8,699 nucleotides of DNA from Sphingomonadaceae bacterium. GTDB taxonomy: Bacteria; Pseudomonadota; Alphaproteobacteria; Sphingomonadales; Sphingomonadaceae. Both the position numbers and the translations under genes were made by a program. This document shows positions 1 to 5,971 of this stretch, piece by piece. Numbering within the stretch: position 1 is the first letter of the stretch; each line of letters begins with the position of its first letter. The stretch is from NCBI GenBank assembly GCA_009923795.1, contig RFSU01000095.1, positions 1-8,699 of the forward strand, given 5' to 3'. The notes under the pieces were generated by a model. That model was not told the origin of the DNA, made no database searches, and saw nothing but the letters and a program-made list of their open reading frames with translations.

Positions 1-1
1 G

Positions 2-580
2 CCCGAAACCGTCTGGTTTTCCTATGATACGGTAATTGGCCGAGATGTTGTGATCCAACCCAACGTCTTTTTTGGGCCGGGCGTGATCATTGCGGACAAG
101 GTGATGATCAACGGCTTTTCCCATATTGAAGGCGCGACGATCGCTTCCGGCGCAGAAATTGGCCCCTATGCGCGGCTGCGGCCCGGCGCGGTGCTGGAGG
201 AAAAATCAAAGGTCGGCAATTTCGTTGAGGTGAAGAAAACGCGGTTGGGCAAGGGCGCTAAGGCCAATCACCTCACTTATCTCGGCGATGCAGATATTGG
301 CGCTGGGGCTAATATCGGCGCGGGGACCATCACCTGCAATTATGATGGCTATTTCAAATATCAAACGCAGATTGGGGCAGGGGCCTTTATCGGCTCAAAC
401 TCCGCGCTTGTGGCACCCGTCACTATTGGCGCTGGGGCAATAGTTGCGGCGGGCAGCACAATAACATCAGACGTAAGCGCAGATGCGCTTGCGCTTGTAC
501 GGCCAAAGCAGGAAGAAAAGATTGGCTGGGCCGCTCGGTTCCGGGCAGCTATGTCTGCCAAGAAAGCCGCAAAGGCATAA
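2..580 (+). CDS. glmU: GlmU C-terminal part (glucosamine-1-phosphate acetyltransferase domain), 5' truncated by window edge
   Basis: The reading frame is open from base 2, so the gene enters from the left and only its last 192 residues are here. Known role of the family: bifunctional cytoplasmic enzyme whose C-terminal half acetylates glucosamine-1-P with acetyl-CoA and whose N-terminal half forms UDP-GlcNAc for peptidoglycan and LPS. Visible here are left-handed beta-helix hexapeptide repeats (many IGxGA-type turns) and the hallmark blocks NFVEVKK, NHLTYLGDADIG (with the conserved catalytic-type His) and IGAGTITCNYDG, followed by VAPVTIG and a short lysine/alanine tail. The N-terminal uridyltransferase half lies outside the window. 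A GTG at 50 is in frame but internal: the upstream residues WFSYDTVIGRDV also fit GlmU, so 50 is not the start. glmS follows 27 bases downstream, which suggests one operon. Confidence 0.95.
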   Translation, partial: PETVWFSYDTVIGRDVVIQPNVFFGPGVIIADKVMINGFSHIEGATIASGAEIGPYARLRPGAVLEEKSKVGNFVEVKKTRLGKGAKANHLTYLGDADIGAGANIGAGTITCNYDGYFKYQTQIGAGAFIGSNSALVAPVTIGAGAIVAAGSTITSDVSADALALVRPKQEEKIGWAARFRAAMSAKKAAKA

Positions 581-607
581 CTTAGACGTTCGGAAAGATG
601 ATCAGCC

Positions 608-2431
608 ATGTGCGGAATTATCGGCATTATTGGGGCGCAGGAAGTCTCTGATCGTCTGGTCGAAGGGCTGCGGCGGATGGAATATCGCGGCTATGACTCA
701 GCCGGGGTGTGCACGGTCAAGGATGGTGCGCTGATCCGCCGCCGTGCGGAGGGCAAGCTCGGCAATCTCGTTGCCGAACTGGCGACCAATCCCGCGCTCG
801 GCCATGTCGGCATTGCGCATACCCGCTGGGCCACCCATGGCGCACCGACCACGAATAATGCCCACCCGCATGCAACCGACGACGTGGCGCTGGTGCACAA
901 TGGGATTATCGAAAACTTCAAGCCGCTGCGCGATGGCCTGATCGCGCGCGGGCGGCGGCTGGAGAGTGAGACGGACACAGAAGTCGTCGCGCATCTGATC
1001 TCAGAACATGTCGAAGCTGGCGCATCGCCCGAAGAGGCGGTGAAATCCGTTTTGCCGCAATTGCGCGGGGCTTTTGCACTTGCGATTGCGTTTCGCCAAC
1101 ATCCTGATCTGCTGATTGGCGCGCGCCTCGGTTCGCCGCTGGTTGTCGGCTATGGGGATGGGGAGACCTATCTGGGCTCTGACGCGCTTGCTCTAGCCCC
1201 GCTTACGCAGAAGATTGCCTATCTGGATGAAGGCGATTGGGTGGTCATCACGCATGATGGCGCGCGGATTTTTGATCAGAAAAACAAGCCGGTGAAGCGC
1301 GCTGTCACGATTTCGGGCGTGACGGCGGCGGCCGTTGAAAAAGGCCCCTATCGCCATTTCATGCTCAAGGAGATTTTTGAGCAGCCCACCGTCGTTGCCC
1401 AAACGCTCTCCAGCTACATTCGGCCATTGGAGCAAACCGTTGCCCTGCCGCAGATGGATTTCGACTTGGCGGGCGTCAAGCGCATCACCATCGTTGCCTG
1501 CGGCACGTCCTTTTACGCGGGCATGGTGGCGAAATATTGGTTCGAAACCTTCGCCCGCGTGCCCGTCGACATCGATGTCGCGTCGGAGTTTCGCTATCGC
1601 GACCCTGTGTTGGAGGAAGGCGGTCTTGCGCTGTTTATTTCCCAATCGGGCGAGACCGCAGATACGCTGGCGGCGTTGCGCCATTGTAAGGAAAATGGCC
1701 AAACAATCGCCGTTGTCGTCAACGTGCCGACATCCAGCATGGCACGCGAAGCTGACCTTTTGCTGCCCACGCATGCCGGCCCCGAAATCGGCGTTGCTTC
1801 GACCAAAGCATTTACTTGCCAGCTTGCGGTGTTGGCCGCGTTGGCGGCGCATCTGGCGCTGGTAAAGGGTAAGCTGAGCGCTGAGGAAGAGCGCGAAATC
1901 GTCCGACATTTGATCGAAGCGCCCGCTGCGTTGAACGCAGCCTTGGCCCATGATGATGAAATCGCTGCGATGATCCATTTAATCGCGCCTGCCCGCGATG
2001 TGCTCTATCTTGGCCGTGGGCCGGATTATCCCTTGGCGCTGGAAGGCGCGCTCAAGCTGAAAGAGATTAGCTACATTCATGCAGAGGGCTATGCATCGGG
2101 CGAGATGAAGCATGGGCCGATTGCACTGATTGATGAGGATGTCCCCGTCATCGTTCTCGCGCCCTCCGGCCCGCTGTTTGAAAAGACGGTCAGCAACATG
2201 CAGGAAGTCCGCGCACGTGGTGGCAAGGTCGTGCTGATCTCCGACGCCGAAGGGCTGGCGGAAGCGGGCGAAGGCTGCATCGCGACCATCGAAATGCCCA
2301 AGGTGCACCCCCTGATCGCGCCCTTGGTCTACGCCGTGCCGGTGCAGCTGCTCGCCTATCACGTCGCCGTCGCCAAGGGCACGGATGTGGACCAGCCACG
2401 CAATTTGGCGAAGAGCGTGACAGTGGAGTAG
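608..2431 (+). CDS. glmS: Glutamine--fructose-6-phosphate aminotransferase (isomerizing)
   Basis: Converts fructose-6-P plus glutamine to glucosamine-6-P, the entry step to UDP-GlcNAc; with GlmU it supplies cell-wall precursors. Full length for the family at 607 aa. The N-terminal glutaminase domain (about 1-240) begins MCGIIG, so Cys2 becomes the Ntn nucleophile after Met removal; TRWATHG (72-78), HNGIIENF (97-104) and ETDTEV (121-126) are intact. Two SIS sugar-isomerase domains follow: ACGTSFYAG (297-305), ISQSGET (344-350), STKAF, then LEGALKLKEISYIHAEG and GEMKHGP. The C-terminus PRNLAKSVTVE is the normal GlmS tail. The start is fixed by the required MC N-terminus, with GGAAAG at 592-597 as a plausible ribosome site. 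No glmS ribozyme is possible in the 27-base gap from glmU. Odd: the last five codons plus stop recur at 3958-3977, and composition changes immediately after the stop. Confidence 0.97.
   Translation: MCGIIGIIGAQEVSDRLVEGLRRMEYRGYDSAGVCTVKDGALIRRRAEGKLGNLVAELATNPALGHVGIAHTRWATHGAPTTNNAHPHATDDVALVHNGIIENFKPLRDGLIARGRRLESETDTEVVAHLISEHVEAGASPEEAVKSVLPQLRGAFALAIAFRQHPDLLIGARLGSPLVVGYGDGETYLGSDALALAPLTQKIAYLDEGDWVVITHDGARIFDQKNKPVKRAVTISGVTAAAVEKGPYRHFMLKEIFEQPTVVAQTLSSYIRPLEQTVALPQMDFDLAGVKRITIVACGTSFYAGMVAKYWFETFARVPVDIDVASEFRYRDPVLEEGGLALFISQSGETADTLAALRHCKENGQTIAVVVNVPTSSMAREADLLLPTHAGPEIGVASTKAFTCQLAVLAALAAHLALVKGKLSAEEEREIVRHLIEAPAALNAALAHDDEIAAMIHLIAPARDVLYLGRGPDYPLALEGALKLKEISYIHAEGYASGEMKHGPIALIDEDVPVIVLAPSGPLFEKTVSNMQEVRARGGKVVLISDAEGLAEAGEGCIATIEMPKVHPLIAPLVYAVPVQLLAYHVAVAKGTDVDQPRNLAKSVTVE
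2412..2431 (+). repeat. Left copy of glmS 3'-end direct repeat (attL-like)
   Basis: The last 20 bases of glmS, encoding ...SVTVE-stop, match 3958-3977 at 16 of 20 positions, with the first ten bases identical. The four differences fall in the third base of the Thr codon (ACA/ACG), the third base of the Val codon (GTG/GTC), and the stop (TAG/TGA), so both copies encode the same peptide end. This is the pattern expected when an integrating element replaces a gene's 3' end with its own synonymous version. Seen directly: the repeat. Inferred: the att function. Confidence 0.55.
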
Positions 2432-2546
2432 AATAGGGATGCATTTATTGAGTGAACTAACTGTTTTCTAACATGTTTTAATGCTGGTGAGCGAGTGAAT
2501 TCTCTTCGTTAAAAAGCACCATTAAATCCTAGCATGTTGAGATAGT

Positions 2547-2575
2547 TTGGCTTTTTGCAACTAGTGTCTTATAGA
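2547..2575 (+). promoter_or_regulatory. Possible sigma-70-type promoter for the ClpP-like/YbjN gene
   Basis: TTGGCT at 2547-2552 and TATAGA at 2570-2575 are separated by 17 bases and lie 23 bases before the start codon. Each hexamer matches the general consensus at about four of six positions, so this is only a plausible call in AT-rich DNA where such matches arise by chance. The gene needs some promoter of its own if it is a separately inserted unit. A strong Shine-Dalgarno AGGAGGT sits at 2586-2592, six bases before the ATG. I see no clear terminator for glmS in 2432-2546. Confidence 0.25.
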
Positions 2576-2598
2576 TTTCCTCGGCAGGAGGTGGAATC

Positions 2599-3780
2599 AT
2601 GAGGAAGTTGCGCACAACAATCGGGTTACGACTATCCCATGATTTAGCGAGGTTTATGCGACCAGCTGTCTTCATGGCATTTGCTGTGGGTGTTGCCACG
2701 GCTGCTATTGCGGCAGACATCGAGTCTGCACCTCCAAAGAAGAACGGCGACGCTGCCTTCATTTTGATTGATGGTGAAATCAAATCTGGAGATGATCAAA
2801 AATTTCGCAAGATCGCTGCTGAATACTCCGATGCTATTGTTTTCTTGAATAGTGAGGGCGGTTCAATCGTCCCGGCAATGGATATTGGTCGCACGATCAA
2901 ATTGCGAGGCTACAAAACAGCTATCTATACGACAGGAAGCTGTGCATCTGCCTGCGCTCTTATTTGGGTGGCGGGCTCTAAGCGCCTCATTTTTGAGGGA
3001 GGGGAAGTCGGCTTCCATGCTAGCTATCTCGATACTGATGGCACAAAGCTGGAAACAGGTGTTGGCAATGCGTTGGTAGGCCATTATCTCTCGCAGCTCG
3101 GCTTTGGCGAGAAAGCAGTAGTGTTCGCTACACTGGCGCCGCCAGACAAAATTCTCTGGCTGAACGAGAAAACGGCGTCGATGTCAGGTATCGACTTCGA
3201 AACTATACCTGATACGGAGAAGCAGGAAGTTCCTCATTTAGCAGAAGTCGATCCAACACCGCCAACTATTGCGGTTGTTCCTCCCGCCCACTCTGAACCG
3301 CAGCGGCAACTTCCTGCCGCTTCATTCAGCAAGCCGTCTGGGTACGAGCAGTTTATGGGGGACGCTAGGCAAGCGCTCCGTAGCCCGGAAGCTTTCGCGG
3401 AGGCTCTCAGGCAGAAAGGCTTTCAAGCCAGTGTTTCTTATGACGACCCGGCAATGCCATCTATGGATGTTGGCGTTAGCGGTGAGAAGATTGCGGTAGC
3501 CTTTAGCGGTTGCAGCGATAATGGATGCAAATACATCCAGCTTCTGGATTGGTTTAATGAACTTACAAGGCAAGAAGTTAATGCCATATTGAACAAATCT
3601 CGTAGTCAAGAGCAATATAGCCACCCTATTTTGGTCGATAAGTCAAATCAATTGGCGTTTTATAATTATATTGTCATTGGGTCTGAGGGTATAAGTGCTC
3701 AGACATTAGTTGATAGCATGGAGTATTTTGTTCGATCTAATCAGGAATTGCTTGAAATTGCGCTCGACATGAGAGAGTGA
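2599..3780 (+). CDS. Exported ClpP-like serine protease-fold protein with C-terminal YbjN-like domain
   Basis: 393 aa. The start is fixed by the strong AGGAGGT site. Residues 1-39 form a signal peptide: basic start, hydrophobic core about 22-38, and a cleavage site near AIAA-D40. Residues about 50-200 look like the periplasmic ClpP/crotonase-fold family (COG3904-like): LNSEGGS (83-89) as the oxyanion strand, GSCASACALIWVAG (113-126) aligning with the ClpP nucleophile motif, VGFHASY (137-143), and PPDKILWLNEKTASMSGID (181-199) aligning with the ClpP Asp segment. The candidate triad is therefore Ser117, His140, Asp183. A proline-rich linker (about 211-246) leads to residues 250-393, which resemble YbjN proteins (SPEAFAEALRQKGFQ, AFSGCSDNGCKYIQ, then helices ending DSMEYFVRSNQELL). 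Two Cys (305, 310) flank the SDNG loop and could pair in the periplasm. Codon use is AT-rich, unlike its neighbours. Substrate unknown. The protease fold is well supported; activity and the YbjN assignment are inferred. Confidence 0.8.
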   Translation: MRKLRTTIGLRLSHDLARFMRPAVFMAFAVGVATAAIAADIESAPPKKNGDAAFILIDGEIKSGDDQKFRKIAAEYSDAIVFLNSEGGSIVPAMDIGRTIKLRGYKTAIYTTGSCASACALIWVAGSKRLIFEGGEVGFHASYLDTDGTKLETGVGNALVGHYLSQLGFGEKAVVFATLAPPDKILWLNEKTASMSGIDFETIPDTEKQEVPHLAEVDPTPPTIAVVPPAHSEPQRQLPAASFSKPSGYEQFMGDARQALRSPEAFAEALRQKGFQASVSYDDPAMPSMDVGVSGEKIAVAFSGCSDNGCKYIQLLDWFNELTRQEVNAILNKSRSQEQYSHPILVDKSNQLAFYNYIVIGSEGISAQTLVDSMEYFVRSNQELLEIALDMRE

Positions 3781-3813
3781 GAAGTTCTGAATTTGTGCAG
3801 TTTAACTTCTTTC
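3781..3813 (+). terminator. Weak hairpin just after the ClpP-like/YbjN gene
   Basis: GAAGTT-CTG at 3781-3789 can pair with CAG (3798-3800) and AACTTC (3804-3809), with a three-base bulge and an eight-base loop. A short T-containing run (TTTC) follows. It directly abuts the stop codon, which fits a terminator, but the stem is AT-rich and the T-tract poor. The rest of 3814-3957 has no gene I can support; it holds an 8-base inverted repeat (GCAACTTG at 3887-3894, CAAGTTGC at 3927-3934). Confidence 0.25.
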
Positions 3814-3957
3814 ATGCCCGTCTCTTGACCAAAAATCATTGAAGCCATGTTGTCTAAGGTCTTAAAGTTAATCCAAGGCCAAAACGGCAACTTGTTGAAG
3901 GAGGGGTGGCCAAGTTGGAGATCAGGCAAGTTGCTGCCAGCATAAGGATTAAGATGC

Positions 3958-3977
3958 AGAGCGTGACGGTCGAGTGA
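3958..3977 (+). repeat. Right copy of glmS 3'-end repeat (displaced glmS terminus, attR-like)
   Basis: Encodes SVTVE-stop in the same codon phase as the true glmS end at 2412-2431, identical at 16/20 bases with only synonymous differences. Similarity stops abruptly upstream of 3958: preceding codons read RIKMQ instead of RNLAK. Its TGA overlaps the GTG of the small gene at 3974 (GTGA), a typical coupled-gene junction, which argues that this is the original chromosomal end of glmS and that 2412-2431 is the incoming copy. Confidence 0.6.
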
Positions 3978-4093
3978 GCGTAGAACGCATCATCCTGATC
4001 ATCGTTCTGCTTCTTGTCGGCGCGCATTTGATTTTATTCAGCTGGTTGCGGCGGCGGATCGCTCAGGCGAAGCGGGGACAGAGCGGGCAGTGA
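3974..4093 (+). CDS. Small single-pass membrane protein (39 aa), formerly coupled to glmS
   Basis: GTG start at 3974 overlaps the TGA of the displaced glmS end by the GTGA arrangement, which implies translational coupling rather than an independent ribosome site. The peptide begins VSVERII, has one long hydrophobic helix (about residues 6-23, ending HLILFSW), and ends in a basic tail WLRRRIAQAKRGQSGQ. By the positive-inside rule the tail would be cytoplasmic and the N-terminus outside. Composition returns to that of the GC-rich flank. I do not recognise the family; the dispersed hydrophobic and basic pattern and the gene junction are the evidence that it is real. If the segment 2432-3957 is an insertion, this gene has lost its normal coupling to glmS and may depend on read-through. 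Confidence 0.6.
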   Translation: MSVERIILIIVLLLVGAHLILFSWLRRRIAQAKRGQSGQ

Positions 4094-4111
4094 TGTGGTC
4101 AATGGAAACCT

Positions 4112-4197
4112 TCATTGCGCGCAAAGCGACGCAATCCAGCAGGAAGGCGACGCGGCCCGACCAGGGGATCGCCGCGTCGCGTCGCTCCTCGCAATGA
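4112..4197. repeat. REP-like imperfect inverted repeat (large hairpin) between convergent genes
   Basis: TCATTGCG at 4112-4119 is the exact reverse complement of CGCAATGA at 4190-4197. Inside, the left arm (AAAGCGACGCAATCC, 4123-4137) is related to the reverse complement of the right arm (GGATCGCCGCGTCGCGTCGCTCC, 4166-4188), with small length differences. CATTGCGAGGAGCGAAGCGACG-type palindromes are dispersed through many alphaproteobacterial and especially sphingomonad genomes (recalled, not searched). Its place between the end of the small plus-strand gene and the end of the minus-strand reductase fits a bidirectional terminator or mRNA-stabilising hairpin. Confidence 0.65.
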
Positions 4198-4207
4198 CGA
4201 TAATCCC

Positions 4208-5224
4208 TTAGCCCATTGGGTACATAATCTCCCGGCTCACCTTGTAGATCGCTTTCATCAGGTCATCCGGCAGCACCAAATCGGCTGCGGCAAGGATCGC
4301 TGGCAATTGGTCTTCGCGTGTGACGCCGACAATGGTTGAGGCGACGAAATCATGCTGTTTCGACCAAGCAGTTGCCATAGTGATCACGTCCATGCCGGCT
4401 TCTTTGGCGAGGGCGATATAGCGTTCTGTGGAGGCCAGAGACTTCTCATTAACAAAGCGGTTGGCCATCGCCGCTTGCCTGCCGCCAATCTCTAAATAGC
4501 GGGAGAAGCGCGCGCCGTCTGGCCGCTGGCCATCATTATACTTGCCGGACAAAACACCGCCAGCGAGCGGCGAATAGGGAATGAGGCTCACGCCCTCTTC
4601 GCGGCAAACTTGCGCCAGTTCATCTTCAAACCGACGGTTGTTCATGCTGAAATTATTCTGGATCGTCTGATAACGGGCGACGCCCAAACGCTCTGACGCC
4701 TGAATGGATTTCATCAGGCCCCAGCTTGTTTCATTGGAGCAGCCGATGATGCGCACTTTGCCCGCGCGGACCAGCTCATCCAGTACCTCCATTGTCTCTT
4801 CATAGGCCGTGCCATGGTCTGGCCAATGCGTCTGGTAGAGATCGATATAATCGGTTTGCAGGCGGCGCAGGCTATCTTCCACGGCTTTGATGATATTGTG
4901 CCGATCGAGCGCCGTCATGCTGGCACGTTTGGGCGATTTGAACCAAGTGTGGCTTGGGCCAGAGACTTTGGTTGCAAGGATAATGGCGTCACGATCCTTG
5001 GTCTTCATCCAGCGACCGAAAAACTCTTCCGTCCGGCCCACCCATTTGGCATCGGGCGGCACAGGATAGCCTTCGGCTGTGTCAAAGAAGTTGATGCCCG
5101 CATCTAAAGATTGATCCAGAATACGGTGGGAGGTCGCTTCATCCGCCTGACTGCCGAAGGTCATTGTGCCCATGCAAATATCGGAAACGTAAATTGCGCT
5201 CTTTCCCAAACGGCGGTGTTGCAT
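4208..5224 (-). CDS. Aldo/keto reductase, Tas-like
   Basis: 338 aa, close to the 346 aa of E. coli Tas. Aldo/keto reductases are cytoplasmic NADPH-dependent TIM-barrel oxidoreductases acting on carbonyl groups; the substrate here is unknown. The N-terminus MQHRRLGKSAIYVSDICMGTMTFG is typical. The conserved tetrad is present as Asp48, Tyr53, Lys86 and His133 (FFDTAEGY, ATKVSGPS, YQTHWP). Tas-like features include YPVPP (53-57), KVSGPS (86-91), the RLQTDYIDLYQ block, SNETSWG (163-169) and the ending YPMG. The C-terminal cofactor region SPLAGGVLSGKY and STIVGVTREDQL also fits. A GGGAGA ribosome site precedes the ATG. It lies 107 bases downstream of the copper-binding lipoprotein gene on the same strand, so co-transcription is possible but not shown. 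It converges with the small membrane gene, with the REP-like hairpin between them. Confidence 0.93.
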   Translation of the reverse strand: MQHRRLGKSAIYVSDICMGTMTFGSQADEATSHRILDQSLDAGINFFDTAEGYPVPPDAKWVGRTEEFFGRWMKTKDRDAIILATKVSGPSHTWFKSPKRASMTALDRHNIIKAVEDSLRRLQTDYIDLYQTHWPDHGTAYEETMEVLDELVRAGKVRIIGCSNETSWGLMKSIQASERLGVARYQTIQNNFSMNNRRFEDELAQVCREEGVSLIPYSPLAGGVLSGKYNDGQRPDGARFSRYLEIGGRQAAMANRFVNEKSLASTERYIALAKEAGMDVITMATAWSKQHDFVASTIVGVTREDQLPAILAAADLVLPDDLMKAIYKVSREIMYPMG

Positions 5225-5331
5225 CGTCTTCTCCCTGAGTTTTTTCTTTGATATGCGCCTAGATACTGGTCGCGCAATGGCTTTGACCCGAATTCAGCCC
5301 TGTTGTGATTTATGGGTTTAGTTCCGCCGCC

Positions 5332-5775
5332 TTAATGGCCGTGCGGGTCGCCGCCGCCCGGGGCTTCGGCGGTCGCAGTGATTTGGCTTGTCTGCCCATC
5401 TTGGAAGGTGAAGCTGAGCGCGATTGTGTCTCCCGCCTTCAGGCCAGCTTTCAGGTCAAACAGCATGACATGCTTGCCGCCGGGTGCAAATTGCACCTCA
5501 GCATCTTTGGGAATCGAGACAGTTGTGATGGGCGTCATCATCATCATGCCGTCCTTCATCGTCATATCGTGCATTTCTGCGCGACCCGCATCTGGGCTTG
5601 CGACCGAAACCAGCGTACGCCCGGCCTTGCCGCCATGCAGGGTGAAATAAGCAGCGCCCGGGTTTCCCTTGACCGCAGGTAACCTAACACTGGCGTCCGT
5701 AACGGGTTCTGACTCTTGCGGGGCGCAGGACGCCATCAGGAACAGCGCAGGCAGAAGGGCGTGTTTGAAAAACAT
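5332..5775 (-). CDS. PCuA(C)-family copper-binding protein, probable lipoprotein
   Basis: 147 aa. Family role: extracytoplasmic Cu(I) chaperone, implicated in building the CuA/CuB centres of cytochrome c oxidase. The complete copper motif H-X10-M-X21-H-X-M is visible as His69, Met80, His102 and Met104, embedded in AEMHDMTM and GGKHVMLF. The beta-rich core starts GNPGAAYFTLHGG. Residues 1-17 (MFFKHALLPALFLMASC) look like a lipoprotein signal with Cys17 as the acylated residue; Met at -3 is a slightly atypical lipobox. A Met run (77-80) and a glycine/His tail (GGGDPHGH) may add metal ligands. No senC/sco gene is adjacent in this window. Divergent from dnaK; an AAGGA ribosome site precedes the ATG. 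I left the symbol blank because naming of this family is inconsistent. Confidence 0.9.
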   Translation of the reverse strand: MFFKHALLPALFLMASCAPQESEPVTDASVRLPAVKGNPGAAYFTLHGGKAGRTLVSVASPDAGRAEMHDMTMKDGMMMMTPITTVSIPKDAEVQFAPGGKHVMLFDLKAGLKAGDTIALSFTFQDGQTSQITATAEAPGGGDPHGH

Positions 5776-5867
5776 GACGGGTCGTCCTTATCCAACTTGG
5801 GTTACAAGAGAAGATAGCGTTATCGGCCAATCATTTCACCCCTAATACGCACTTTACCTCTCCAAAC

Positions 5868-5895
5868 CTTGCGAGCGAGAATTCGCTTCCTATAT
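5868..5895 (+). promoter_or_regulatory. Heat-shock (sigma-32/RpoH-type) promoter of dnaK
   Basis: CTTG at 5868-5871, then exactly 17 bases, then CCTATAT at 5889-5895. The alphaproteobacterial RpoH consensus is CTTG-N17/18-CYTATNT, so every conserved position matches. Transcription would begin near 5902, giving a leader of about 70 bases before the dnaK ATG. No CIRCE inverted repeat is visible, so HrcA control is not indicated. The 5776-5867 stretch presumably holds the promoter of the divergent copper-protein gene; I see no convincing one. Confidence 0.75.
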
Positions 5896-5971
5896 CCCGT
5901 CAGTAACGAAATTTGGCGGATCTTTCTGAGGGGAAAGACAGCCTTAATCCATATCGGGGTGAAGTAAGACT

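Larger units (their letters stand above)
2432..3957. mobile_element. Putative small integrated segment at the glmS 3' end (AT-richer, single cargo gene)
   Basis: This segment lies between two copies of the glmS 3' terminus and is clearly AT-richer than both flanks (hand count 20/60 G+C at 3541-3600 against 37/60 at 1621-1680 in glmS). It carries one exported ClpP-like/YbjN fusion gene and no recognisable integrase, transposase or resolvase. Both ends beyond the gene (2432-2598 and 3781-3957) are non-coding as far as can be seen. Removing it between the repeats would restore glmS with its TGA stop overlapping the small membrane-protein gene at 3974. It may be a relict island, a non-autonomous element mobilised in trans, or a replacement by homologous recombination. 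The exact ends are not resolved beyond the repeats. Confidence 0.42.

Noticed and set aside
581..607. glmS ribozyme or riboswitch
   Set aside because: The glmU-glmS gap is 27 bases, far too short, and that ribozyme is a feature of Gram-positive bacteria.
1193..1978. 261-residue open frame antisense to glmS
   Set aside because: Composition shadow of the glmS coding strand with no domain and no ribosome site of note.
2412..2470. Tn7-type insertion downstream of glmS
   Set aside because: Tn7 inserts beyond the stop with a 5-base target duplication and recognisable ends and tns genes. Here the gene end itself is repeated, and no tns gene, 8-base terminal signature or 22-base repeat series is visible.
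2599..3780. Toxin, anti-phage or secretion-system component
   Set aside because: The signal peptide, ClpP-like motifs and lone position give no partner gene or motif for such a role; nothing beyond a protease-fold call is supportable.
3899..3957. tRNA-Ser-like 5' part (GGAGGGGTGGCCAAG...)
   Set aside because: The acceptor and D-arm-like beginning has no anticodon stem that pairs, no T-arm and no complementary CCCCTCC acceptor strand downstream.
5871..5890. CIRCE operator before dnaK
   Set aside because: The GCGAG...CGC symmetry around GAATTC is short and imperfect and does not resemble the TTAGCACTC-N9-GAGTGCTAA element.
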